In this document: one piece after another, positions 35,172-43,730 of the stretch
Numbering within the stretch: the stretch's first letter is position 1
Layout: each line of letters opens with the position of its first letter
Notes under the pieces: generated by a model
Told to the model about the DNA's origin: nothing
Databases searched by the model: none
What the model saw: only the letters and a program-made list of their open reading frames with translations
Origin: JBBQYD01 sp942493075
GTDB lineage: Bacteria > Verrucomicrobiota > Verrucomicrobiia > Limisphaerales > UBA8199
NCBI GenBank assembly: GCA_942493075.1
Contig: OW818681.1
Location: forward strand, 1,984,001 to 2,048,000
DNA length: 64,000 bases
Direction: 5' to 3'
Made by a program: the position numbers and the translations under genes

Positions 35172-36053
35172 TTGAGCTACTCCTTCCGGGTGATTCGGGT
35201 ATCCCTAACGGAAGCCGCTTTAGTGCTGATCGGCCACGGCTCGACGAAAAATGATCGATCGGCCGAATCGGTGCGAATACAGGTGGCCAACCTGCGTCAG
35301 CGCCATGTCTTCGCCGAAGTGCACGAGGCTTTTTGGAAAACAGAGCCCGGAATCCTCGACGTGTTGGGATGCATCCAGAGCCAGACTGTATTTCTGGTGC
35401 CGTTTTTCGTTAGTGAAGGGTATTTCAGCGAGGTTGCGATTCCACGCCTGCTTGGCTTTCCACCGTTCGCCAATCGAGCAGATCGCATTCAAACACGAAA
35501 TGGGAAGGTATTGGTCTATACACGCCCTGTGGGTGTGCATGAGAGCCTAACGGGAGTTTTGCTGGCGCGCGCAAAAGAGGTGGTGGATCATCATCCTTTC
35601 CCCGTTAGGCCCGCTGATTCCGATATCTGCCTTTTCCTGGCCGGACACGGCACCCAGCAAAGCCCCAATAATAGGTTAGCAATTGAAGCCCAAGTGCAGA
35701 GAATCCGTGCCAGAGGCGTGTATCATTCAGTGCACGGAATCTTTCTGGAGGAAACTCCTGCGATCGCCCGGTGCTACGAACTGGCAGTTACACGTCATGT
35801 GGTTATCGTGCCCTGCTTCCTGAGTGAAGGGCTTCACGTCGCCGAGGATATCCCTGTGCTGTTAGGCGCACCGGACGAAGTGGTTCGGCGGCGCCTGGCT
35901 GCTGGTGTGCCGACGTGGCGGAATCCCACCGAGCGCAACGGGAAACTCATCTGGTATTCCAACGCCCTGGGAAGTGAAGGGCACCTGCCAGACGTGATCG
36001 TGGGCCTCGTCGAGGAAGCGAGGAAATGGAGAGACTCAGCCATTTCAGACTGA
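35172..36053 (+). CDS. CbiX/sirohydrochlorin chelatase-like double-domain protein
   Basis: 293 residues from a TTG start at 35172; GTG 35190 is an alternative start. Two repeats of the class II chelatase fold are visible: LIGHGSTKNDRS with EVHEAFWKTEPGI in the first half, and LAGHGTQQSPNNRL with SVHGIFLEETPAI in the second. Each half has the metal- or tetrapyrrole-binding His after the first strand and a second His about 40-60 residues later. Both halves also share a (V/I)P(F/C)F(V/L)SEG motif. Such enzymes insert Co or Fe into sirohydrochlorin for cobalamin or siroheme. No other tetrapyrrole gene is nearby, and the extended second half matches a less-characterised CbiX-related group, so the function is tentative. 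Confidence 0.75.
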   Translation: MSYSFRVIRVSLTEAALVLIGHGSTKNDRSAESVRIQVANLRQRHVFAEVHEAFWKTEPGILDVLGCIQSQTVFLVPFFVSEGYFSEVAIPRLLGFPPFANRADRIQTRNGKVLVYTRPVGVHESLTGVLLARAKEVVDHHPFPVRPADSDICLFLAGHGTQQSPNNRLAIEAQVQRIRARGVYHSVHGIFLEETPAIARCYELAVTRHVVIVPCFLSEGLHVAEDIPVLLGAPDEVVRRRLAAGVPTWRNPTERNGKLIWYSNALGSEGHLPDVIVGLVEEARKWRDSAISD

Positions 36054-36212
36054 ACCGTAGCCCGTTGTAGGCAATAGGCCTACACAAATCCTCCCGTATC
36101 TCCTACAAAGACTTCCGATGTTACCTTACTTCGGACAAGCCGTCTGCCGCTTATACTCTACCTCGCCCGATAGAATCCAGAGATCGCGATTCTTTCGAGC
36201 TGAACGGCAGAT

Positions 36213-38197
36213 ATGGTTGAAGTTTTGTCAATGGACCCAATACTGAATGAGAGCCCTCCTTCCTGGGAATGCGTACGCGCCCAGGCAGAGATACTGTCGC
36301 AGTTTGATCAAGGCGTGCTGGACGCCTAACAGCGAATATCTGCGTGCTCACAGAGCAAGGCTTGATCGTGGCCGTGAACCGCGCATGGAGGCAATTCGCG
36401 AAAGACAACTCACAGAATCCTGGCCGGGCGTGTGAGGGAATCAATTACTTCGAAGTGTGCAAGGCTGCCACTGGCACGGATGCAGGGAGCGCAACGCAGG
36501 TTTTGAATGGTATTCACGCGGTGCTGCGTGCGGAGATTTCCGAGTTCGTGCTGGAGTATCCTTGTCCCTCTCCCAGACAAAATCGCTGGTTCATGCTCAG
36601 GGCAACGCGCTTCATAGCGCGGGCAAACATCTATGCCGTACTGGCGCATACTGATATAACCGCTCAGAAAGCGGCTGACGAACAGTTGCGCCGGAGCGAG
36701 GAGAGGTTTCGGGCCGTTGTTGAGAACGCGCCCGCTGGAATATTTGTTCAAGAGGCGGGCCGTTTCGTCTATGCCAACGCGTTAGCAGCGCATCTCCTGG
36801 GTGCTATCGGACCTTCAGAGTTGGTTGGTAAAGACGTGGCTGAGCGCTTCGAGCCTGGCTGTCGGGATGGGATCATGCGGTCCATAACCCCAAGTTCCTA
36901 CGGGTGGATGCCAGGGGCGAGTGCAGAGGCAAAGTGCGTGCGTGTGGATGGGACCCTCTTTGACGCCCAGGTGGCTGCTGTTCATTTCACCCATGAGGGG
37001 CGGAACGGGGCCTTGGTTTTCTTTCAGGACATAACGGAACGCATGCAGTTGGAGGCCCAGTTGCACCAGGCGGTCAAGATGGAAGCTGTTGGGCATTTGG
37101 CGGGTGGTGTTGCTCATGATTTCAACAACATCCTTTCCGCTGTTTTGATGCACCTTGGCTTCATTCAGCACACCGGAGGGCTAACCGCGATCGTTCAGAA
37201 TTCTCTCAGGGAACTGGAGAAGGAAACGCTGCGTGCGGCAAACCTAACCCGCCAGTTGCTGGTTTTCAGCCGCAGACAGGCGGTTCAGACCGAGCCCCTG
37301 GATCTGACCGGCCTAGTCCAGAATCTCTTGTGCATGTTGCGACGGCTCCTCGATGAGCGGATTAAATTATCATTCGAAGGTCCCGCCAACGTTTGGGTAA
37401 ACGGAGATGCAGGCATGCTGGAACAGGTGGTCACAAACCTTTGCATCAATGCCCGTGATGCCATGCCGGAAGGTGGAGAGTTGACCCTGGCTGTTTCGAC
37501 AATCAAACGCGCCTCCAGGGGCCGTTCCAGGAAGGATGGCAGGATTTCGGCGCGATTCGTCCGGCTTCGAGTGAGTGATACCGGCTGTGGCATGAGCCCT
37601 GACACGCTGGAGAAAATATTTGATCCTTTTTTCACGACTAAGGCTCCAGGCAAAGGCACCGGATTAGGATTGGCGACTGTCGCCCGGATAGTCAAACAGC
37701 ACGCCGGCTGGGTTCAGGTTTCGAGCCACGAGAGCCAGGGAAGTGTCTTTGATGTCTTCCTGCCCCTGGTGGGACTGCCCCTAAACGTCCAGCCCGGCCC
37801 CCTTGAGGTGGCTGCTGTGACAGGCGGCGAGGAAACAATTCTTTTCGTTGAAGACGAGGTCTCGCTGCGTCGGGCTGCCAGTCTCTGCCTTCGCAAGCTC
37901 GGATATGGCGTTCTGGAAGCCAGCGATGGAGCCGAGGCTGTCGAGATCTGGCGGCAGCATCAACACACCATAGCCCTGGTCGTCACCGATCAAGTGATGC
38001 CGGGGGGGATGAGCGGAAGGGCTCTCGCCCGCCGGCTCAAACAGGACAGGCCTGATCTTAAGATCATTCTGTCGAGCGGATACGAGGGGGAGAAGAACTC
38101 TGAAATTGCGGGTGATGCTCCGATGGCGTTCTTGGCCAAGCCATATCCCGCCGCTGTGCTGGCGGCGCAGGTGCGCCAATGCCTCGATAATACATGA
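36213..38197 (+). pseudogene. PAS-PAS hybrid histidine kinase, 5' end split by a one-base frameshift
   Basis: The frame beginning ATG 36213 encodes 38 residues ending SQFDQGVLDA and stops at TAA 36327. Re-reading C36326 continues as LTANICVLTEQGLIVAVNRAW, the normal start of a PAS domain, so one base (probably a C) is missing near 36326. Without repair, translation could begin at GTG 36344 and yield 617 residues. Downstream is intact: PAS (to about 105), a second PAS (about 120-240), HisKA with His258 (VAHDFNNILSAV; numbered from 36344), HATPase (DTGCGMS, GTGLGLA) and a receiver with Asp549 (VTDQVMPGGMSG). Cytoplasmic. It probably pairs with the NarL-type regulator 28 bases downstream. Confidence 0.8.
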
Positions 38198-38225
38198 AAC
38201 GGTATGCAGCGCGGAGCCCGCAGCC

Positions 38226-38876
38226 ATGAAGATTAACGTCCTTATTGTGGATGATCATCCACTCACCCGTGCAGGCGTCAGGCAGGTGCTGGCTCAGAAT
38301 CCTCGGTTTGAGGCCGTGTACGAGTCTTCATCGGGAGCAGAGGCGATTCGGTTGGCGCCCGAGTGCAGGCCTGATGTGGCGCTTATGGACCTCCACATGC
38401 CTGGGATCAGTGGGATCGAGGCGACTCGCTCCATTCTGAAATCATGCCCTGCTGCAAAGATCATTGTGCTCTCGGGAGATGCAGATCGCTTAAGGGTGGA
38501 CTCCGCGCTGCAGGCTGGTGCCTGCGGCTATTTGCTTAAGCAAAGCGTCCTGACAGAGTTGTTGATCGCCATTGAGCAAGTCATGTCCGGCAGACTCTAT
38601 TTGAGTCCCGAGATCAGTGCAGGGATCATCAGTGATTATCGCCGTACGCTTTTCGACAAAGATCCGGGATCTATCCGGCCTTCCATCTCCTCCCGCGAGG
38701 TTCAGCTCCTCCGTCTCATCTCCAATGGAGCGCGCAACAAGGAAATCGCAACGGAGCTTCACCTCAGCCCTAACTCAATAGAGACCTATCGTTCCCGCTT
38801 GATGAAGAAACTGGGGTGCACAAGCACTGCGGCACTGGTGCGATATGCCATTCGAGAGGGAATCATAACGCCCTGA
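38226..38876 (+). CDS. NarL/FixJ-family response regulator
   Basis: ATG 38226 gives the standard 216-residue length; the open frame back to 38106 only overlaps the kinase. The receiver has the acidic pair in LIVDDHPLTRAG and phosphoacceptor Asp55 (ALMDLHMPGISG), with the conserved Ser/Lys region (IVLSGD ... GYLLKQS). The C-terminal LuxR-type helix-turn-helix contains SSREVQLLRLISNGARNKEIA and LHLSPNSIETYRSRLMKKL. It is a DNA-binding transcription regulator, likely phosphorylated by the adjacent PAS kinase. Targets could include the chemotaxis-like operon that follows, but no operator was identified. Confidence 0.95.
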   Translation: MKINVLIVDDHPLTRAGVRQVLAQNPRFEAVYESSSGAEAIRLAPECRPDVALMDLHMPGISGIEATRSILKSCPAAKIIVLSGDADRLRVDSALQAGACGYLLKQSVLTELLIAIEQVMSGRLYLSPEISAGIISDYRRTLFDKDPGSIRPSISSREVQLLRLISNGARNKEIATELHLSPNSIETYRSRLMKKLGCTSTAALVRYAIREGIITP

Positions 38877-39002
38877 CAGTACGGAAAACCATACACCGGG
38901 TGTTGGGTTTTCTGTCACTCAAGGTTGTGGTGCACAAGCCGATGTGCATGCACGGGGTCTGCTCTAGCTTTGTCAAGAGGAGCGCAGACACCCGCAAAAT
39001 CA

Positions 39003-40985
39003 ATGACACCGTTCCCCAACCCAAGCCAAGCCTGGATACGAGAGATCCGCAAAGCTGCGGGGACTTGCATCCTGCGTTTTGGTGAAATCGCCCGCTGCCG
39101 GGCCCGGGGACGGAATAAGGGAGAGCGAGAACTTGACGCATTGACAGGCGTCACGGAGGACTTTGCTGATCAGAAGAGCGGGATGGAGCCGTGCTTTGTC
39201 GGCTTAGTCAAAACTTTGCGCGGTCTCCACACCACGGCCAGCCAGTTGACAAATACCGTCCGGACTCGTGCAGAAGGCCTGAGGACTGCTTTGATTCAGA
39301 GCCGCCTCGCCGGTGAGGATGGGCTCGCTTCAGTCTGCAACCGGCAGTTGACCCGCAGGCTGGATCAGACGGCAAGTCTTCTGGATTCTCTCGGAAGAGT
39401 TGAGGAGTTGTTGCGTTGCTTCCATGGGCAGGTTGAAGGGGTTCGTAAGATCGGTCTCCTGTTGAATGTGTGCACGTTGAGCCTGGCAGTCGAGAGCGTG
39501 CGCACCCCGGCCTGCCTGGACGCATTTGGCGCCTTTATAGGCGAGTTGCGTGAGTTGGCTGAGCGAATCACCCGCTTGGGAGAGAGCATCCAATCCGAGG
39601 TGGAACAAACGCAGGCAGCCCAGGCTTCGGGAGTGAAGACTATGACTTCTGGTCTAGAGAAGATGCGCTCCCTCGCTCAGGACCTGGGAGCGAAATCGCA
39701 AGTCACAGCAACCGAAGCACAGCAACTCCTGAATGCATCCTGCAGCATGCTGCAGGATGCGGAGTCCTGCGCGGCGAAGGTGTCCTGTCACGCCCAGGAA
39801 GCGGTGTTTCATTTGCAGTTTGGCGACATTATTCGCCAGCAATCTGAACACATTCTCGCCTCTCTGGAGGAGGCGGTGACATTGCTCAAGGGAGGAGCCT
39901 CGGAAAGCACGCCAGAGAGCCGCACCTTGGCTGCGGGAATCCTTACCGTGCAGGTTAGCCAGATTGAGTCGATCACCAGGGAGGTTGCTGCCGCGTACCA
40001 AAAGCTGAACGCGTCTTTTGAGGGAATCAGTGCAGGAACCCAACGGTTTGCCGAGAGCTTCGATCAGAGCGGCCAGCCAGGTCACTCTGGGGTAGGGCTT
40101 GCGCCGCTGAACGCGCTGCTCGCCGATGCGGAGAGCCTCGAGCGCCTTCAGGCGGAGGGCTGTGGCCTAAGCCAGCAGGCACGCGCTGCCGCACAATCAG
40201 CCATGGAATCCCTGGCTCGATTGGCTCAGATCTTGAATCAGGTTAAGGCCATTAACCATGACATGCATTTGCAGGCTCTCAACGCGATTATCAAGACTGC
40301 CGCCCTTGGAACGGCGGGCGCCACTTTGGAAGTCCTTGCTATCGAAGTTGACCGGTTGTTCCGCCAGTCGAGCGAGGTTGTTGAGAGTATCACGCTAACT
40401 CTTGAGGAGATCCTATCCTGCGCGCGGGAGACCATTGCTGAAAACGGGCAAGTAACAGGTGAATCAGCCGAGCAGGTCGGACTGCGGACGGAATTGGAAT
40501 CCATTTCGGGTGCCTATGCCCAATTTGCAGAGACGACTTCTGAGGTGCGCAGTCTTGCTGAAGGTCAGCAACAACAACTCGCCCTCGGCCAGGGGCAGTT
40601 GAAGTTTTTGCCCAGGCTGGCTGAAGTTCTCGGGGCCCAGATTGACGGTTTAAACCAGCTCCGAAGCGAGCTTCTGCCAGGACACCTTAATGCTGCTCCC
40701 ATCTCTTCAGCGACGCTCCAGGAACTTGGTACGCGTTACACGATGGCAAGCGAGCGCGAGATCCACGCCCGAGCGTTTGGCACAGCGACCTCGACTCCGG
40801 CAGGTGCGGAGCCTTCCTTAGATAGTGGTCCGCCGCTCGTAAAGGGTGACACCGAACCTCTGATTGGGGAACTAGCTTCCATCCCGGTCGGTGCGCCGGA
40901 AAGGGAGAAACGCCAGCCTGTTGCGCCACTTGTGCCAGTTGCTCCGGCTGCAAACGACTTGGGAGACAATGTTGAACTGTTTTGA
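39003..40985 (+). CDS. Soluble MCP-like coiled-coil signalling protein
   Basis: ATG 39003 gives 660 residues; the frame is open upstream but without protein character. There is no membrane helix. The protein is nearly all heptad-bearing helix. The N-terminal half (TLRGLHTTASQLTNTVRTRA ...) carries VFHLQFGDIIRQQSEHILA near residue 275, a motif I know from cytoplasmic MCP-like proteins. The C-terminal half has HDMHLQALNAIIKTAALGT followed by LEVLAIEVDRLFRQSSEVV (about residues 419-457), a degenerate version of the MCP hairpin tip that normally binds CheA and CheW. The Glu/Arg tip core is lost. It could be a soluble scaffold or receptor for the Che array that follows. It ends four bases before the STAS gene. 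Confidence 0.75.
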   Translation: MTPFPNPSQAWIREIRKAAGTCILRFGEIARCRARGRNKGERELDALTGVTEDFADQKSGMEPCFVGLVKTLRGLHTTASQLTNTVRTRAEGLRTALIQSRLAGEDGLASVCNRQLTRRLDQTASLLDSLGRVEELLRCFHGQVEGVRKIGLLLNVCTLSLAVESVRTPACLDAFGAFIGELRELAERITRLGESIQSEVEQTQAAQASGVKTMTSGLEKMRSLAQDLGAKSQVTATEAQQLLNASCSMLQDAESCAAKVSCHAQEAVFHLQFGDIIRQQSEHILASLEEAVTLLKGGASESTPESRTLAAGILTVQVSQIESITREVAAAYQKLNASFEGISAGTQRFAESFDQSGQPGHSGVGLAPLNALLADAESLERLQAEGCGLSQQARAAAQSAMESLARLAQILNQVKAINHDMHLQALNAIIKTAALGTAGATLEVLAIEVDRLFRQSSEVVESITLTLEEILSCARETIAENGQVTGESAEQVGLRTELESISGAYAQFAETTSEVRSLAEGQQQQLALGQGQLKFLPRLAEVLGAQIDGLNQLRSELLPGHLNAAPISSATLQELGTRYTMASEREIHARAFGTATSTPAGAEPSLDSGPPLVKGDTEPLIGELASIPVGAPEREKRQPVAPLVPVAPAANDLGDNVELF

Positions 40986-40988
40986 GAA

Positions 40989-41288
40989 ATGAACGATTCA
41001 CCTTTCTTTAGCTGCGCTGGAGATACGGTCCACCTGGCCGGGTCGCTGGATATCTACCAGATTGAAACCTTGAGGAAGCTCTTCCTTGAAGAATGTTCAG
41101 CTCGTACCTCCCTGGCGGTGGACCTCTCCGGGGTCTCGGGCTGTGATGCCGCAGGCGTCCAACTCCTCTGGTCGGTCCGGGAAACGGTGCGCAGGAAAGA
41201 AGGGGCCTTTGTTCTCAGAAACATCCCGCAAGCTGTTCGTGATTGCTGGGCAGCCTTGGGACTGCCCGCTGAGTTATTCAACTCCTAA
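40989..41288 (+). CDS. STAS-domain protein lacking the usual phospho-site
   Basis: 99 residues, a single STAS fold (HLAGSLDIYQIETLRKLF; LAVDLSGVSGCDAAGVQLL). SpoIIAA-type antagonists have a phosphorylatable Ser in DSSG; here the loop is CDAAG, with Ala in both positions, so it should not be switched by a SpoIIAB-type kinase. Stand-alone STAS proteins with a DxAG loop occur in chemotaxis-like operons. The gene sits between the MCP-like protein and cheY, with gaps of 3 and 18 bases, so it is part of this signalling unit, perhaps as a constitutive binding partner. Confidence 0.85.
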   Translation: MNDSPFFSCAGDTVHLAGSLDIYQIETLRKLFLEECSARTSLAVDLSGVSGCDAAGVQLLWSVRETVRRKEGAFVLRNIPQAVRDCWAALGLPAELFNS

Positions 41289-41306
41289 GGAACTTCAGAT
41301 CAAAAT

Positions 41307-41672
41307 ATGAGTAGAACCATTCTGACTGCCGATGATTCACCTAGCATGCGCGAGATGGTCGGGTTCACCCTCAAGAATGCAGGCTACCAGGTTGTCGAGG
41401 CCGTGGATGGCCGTGACGCCTTGTCCAAGATGGCTGCGGGCGCGGTGCAAATGCTAATCACCGACCTGAATATGCCTAACATGGATGGCATAGAGCTTAT
41501 CCGTCAGGTGCGCGCATTGCCACAGTACAAGTTCATTCCAATCATCATGCTGACGACTGAATCGCAAGACGACAAAAAGCAGGCCGGGAAGACGGCTGGC
41601 GCCAGCGGCTGGATCGTCAAGCCGTTTCGCGGCGAACAGTTGGTAACCATAGCCAGGAGGTTCCTGGGTTAG
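41307..41672 (+). CDS. cheY: CheY-type single-domain response regulator
   Basis: 121 residues, a lone receiver domain. The acidic pair is in ILTADDSPSMREM, the phosphoacceptor Asp53 in ITDLNMPNMDGIE, the switch Thr in IIMLTTES, and the conserved Lys in GWIVKPFRGEQL. CheY receives phosphate from CheA; the usual target is the flagellar motor or, in alternative systems, another effector. The gene is directly upstream of cheA. No flagellar genes are in the window, so the effector is unknown. Confidence 0.95.
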   Translation: MSRTILTADDSPSMREMVGFTLKNAGYQVVEAVDGRDALSKMAAGAVQMLITDLNMPNMDGIELIRQVRALPQYKFIPIIMLTTESQDDKKQAGKTAGASGWIVKPFRGEQLVTIARRFLG

Positions 41673-41702
41673 CACAATTTCAGATCACAACAGTCCATCC
41701 CT

Positions 41703-43706
41703 ATGAACCCGTCCACTCCGAGTCATACGTTCCTCCAGGAGGCCGAAGATCTCCTCGTGCAGATTGAGGTGATCACGCTCGAACTGCGGCCGGGTGAAGT
41801 TCCGGGCGAGCCAATCAACCACTTGTTCCGGGCATTTCACACTATCAAAGGTTCAGGAGCCATGTTCGGGTTCGACCAGGTCGCCGCGTTCACCCATCAC
41901 GTAGAGACTGTCCTCGACCGAGTGCGGGCAGGCACTTTAACGATCTCGGAAGAACTGTTGAACCTCGTTTTGGCCGCCAAGGACCAGATCAAGGCACTTC
42001 TGGACTCTGCCAGAACAGGTGAGGTCGTGCCGGCAGAAAACGGGGAGAAACTTGTTCGGGCGCTCAGGGGGTTGCTGGGAAACAATCCCGCCAGCGAGCA
42101 GCAAACGGCCTCCTGTCAGACTTCAGCGGCACCATCCCGGCAACAGGTGTTTCGAATCCGGTTCCACCCTCCGCGCGGGCTGATGACTTCCGGTACAAAT
42201 CCTCTCCTGCTGCTCAATGAATTGAGGGCGTTGGGGGAATGTTGCATCAAAGCCGATCTCCAGGCCGTACCGGAACTTGAAAAGCTGGAGCCAGAGCTTC
42301 TGTACCTGGCTTGGGAAATCGAACTAAGCACTGCTTGCGGACCTAATGCCATCAGAGATGTCTTTATCTTCATTCAGGAGGAGAGCCAGATCAGCATCGA
42401 GGAGATTCACCCCACCACTAAAGGGCGTTCAGCACCCGTTCGTTTGCCTGACTCCCAGGCAGTTCTCCAGAATGCTGCCGTATCCGCAGGGCAGAAGGCG
42501 GCCTGTACCCGCAAGACCGGAAGCACGGATACAACCGTAAGGGTTTCGTCAGAACGGTTGGACCGTTTAGTCGGCCTGGTCGGCGAGATGGTGATGAACC
42601 AATCACGGCTGAGCCAGGTATCCGGCTCGACTGGGAATTCGAACATCAGTGCACCAGTTGAGGAACTGGAACGGCTGGTAGCCGAGCTGCGCGATACGGT
42701 ACTGGGCATACGAATGATGCCGATTGGCACGACGTTCAGCAGATATAAGCGCTTGGTGCACGATCTTTCGGCCGAGCTTGGAAAAGACATCCACCTTGTC
42801 ACCGAGGGCGCTGAGACAGAGCTCGACAAAACCGTGCTGGATCAGCTTGCCGATCCTTTGGTTCACTTGATCCGGAACAGCATTGATCATGGTATCGAAA
42901 CGGCTGGGGAGCGCCAAAATGCTCGCAAGACTCCACACGGCACCATCCGCCTGACCGCAGCTCACATCGGCTCCAATGTGGTTATCTCAATCCAGGACGA
43001 CGGCCGTGGCCTCGACGTGGAGACCATCCGCGCGAAAGCAATTGAAAAGCGACTGATCAGCTCGGATGCAAAACTTTCGAGAGATGAAATATTCGCCCTC
43101 ATTTTCCTGCCCGGCTTCTCCACTGCACGCCAAGTGACGAGCGTTTCAGGACGTGGGGTTGGAATGGACGTTGTAAGGCGTCAGATTGACGCCTTGCGGG
43201 GGAGCATTCAACTGGCCAGTGAAAGGGGGGCCGGCACGACCGTATCGCTGAGTTTGCCTCTAACTCTGGCAATCATAGACGGACTGCTGGTCCAGGTCGG
43301 AGATGTTCAGTTCATCATCCCGATGTCCGCTGTTGCGGAGAACGTCGAACTGCCAAACGCAGATCGGAGCCGGAACAATGGGCGCAACCTTATTGCGGTG
43401 CGAGGCGAACTGATTTCGTACGTCAGGTTGCGGGAAGGCTTCAGTATCGAAGGACAGGCACCTGACCCTGAGAAAGTCGTTATCGTGCGGCATGGCCTCG
43501 ATCGAGTAGGTTTGGTGGTTGATCGCGTCCTGGGCAGTCATCAGACCGTCATTCAATCCCTGGGCCGATTCTATCGCCACATCGAAGTACTTTCCGGCGC
43601 AACTATCATGGGCGACGGTCGGGTTGCCCTAATCCTGGATCTCGGGGGCTTGCTGCGTTGGTCAAACCGCTGCCAAGCCGGAGATTCTCACTCTTCTTCC
43701 TCTTAA
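41703..43706 (+). CDS. cheA: Chemotaxis histidine kinase CheA
   Basis: 667 residues. Domains: HPt (P1) with His46 in FRAFHTIKGSGAMFG; a linker region without a clear CheY-binding P2 but with an extra alpha/beta segment (residues about 155-235, FRIRFHPPRGLMTSG); the dimerisation helices (TTVRVSSERLDRLVGLVGEM); HATPase with LVHLIRNSIDHGIE, QDDGRGLD, and GRGVGMDVVRRQ; and a C-terminal CheW-like P5 domain (VQFIIPMSAVAENVELP). It phosphorylates CheY and CheB under MCP control. It sits mid-operon, 31 bases after cheY and 25 bases before the MCP gene. The segment after P1 resembles the alternative P2 found in many non-enteric CheA proteins. Confidence 0.96.
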   Translation: MNPSTPSHTFLQEAEDLLVQIEVITLELRPGEVPGEPINHLFRAFHTIKGSGAMFGFDQVAAFTHHVETVLDRVRAGTLTISEELLNLVLAAKDQIKALLDSARTGEVVPAENGEKLVRALRGLLGNNPASEQQTASCQTSAAPSRQQVFRIRFHPPRGLMTSGTNPLLLLNELRALGECCIKADLQAVPELEKLEPELLYLAWEIELSTACGPNAIRDVFIFIQEESQISIEEIHPTTKGRSAPVRLPDSQAVLQNAAVSAGQKAACTRKTGSTDTTVRVSSERLDRLVGLVGEMVMNQSRLSQVSGSTGNSNISAPVEELERLVAELRDTVLGIRMMPIGTTFSRYKRLVHDLSAELGKDIHLVTEGAETELDKTVLDQLADPLVHLIRNSIDHGIETAGERQNARKTPHGTIRLTAAHIGSNVVISIQDDGRGLDVETIRAKAIEKRLISSDAKLSRDEIFALIFLPGFSTARQVTSVSGRGVGMDVVRRQIDALRGSIQLASERGAGTTVSLSLPLTLAIIDGLLVQVGDVQFIIPMSAVAENVELPNADRSRNNGRNLIAVRGELISYVRLREGFSIEGQAPDPEKVVIVRHGLDRVGLVVDRVLGSHQTVIQSLGRFYRHIEVLSGATIMGDGRVALILDLGGLLRWSNRCQAGDSHSSSS

Positions 43707-43730
43707 TGCTAATCAACCAGAACCATTCAT

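Noticed and set aside
36320..36330. Programmed -1 frameshifting in the PAS kinase
   Set aside because: There is no slippery heptamer or downstream structure; a simple missing base explains it.
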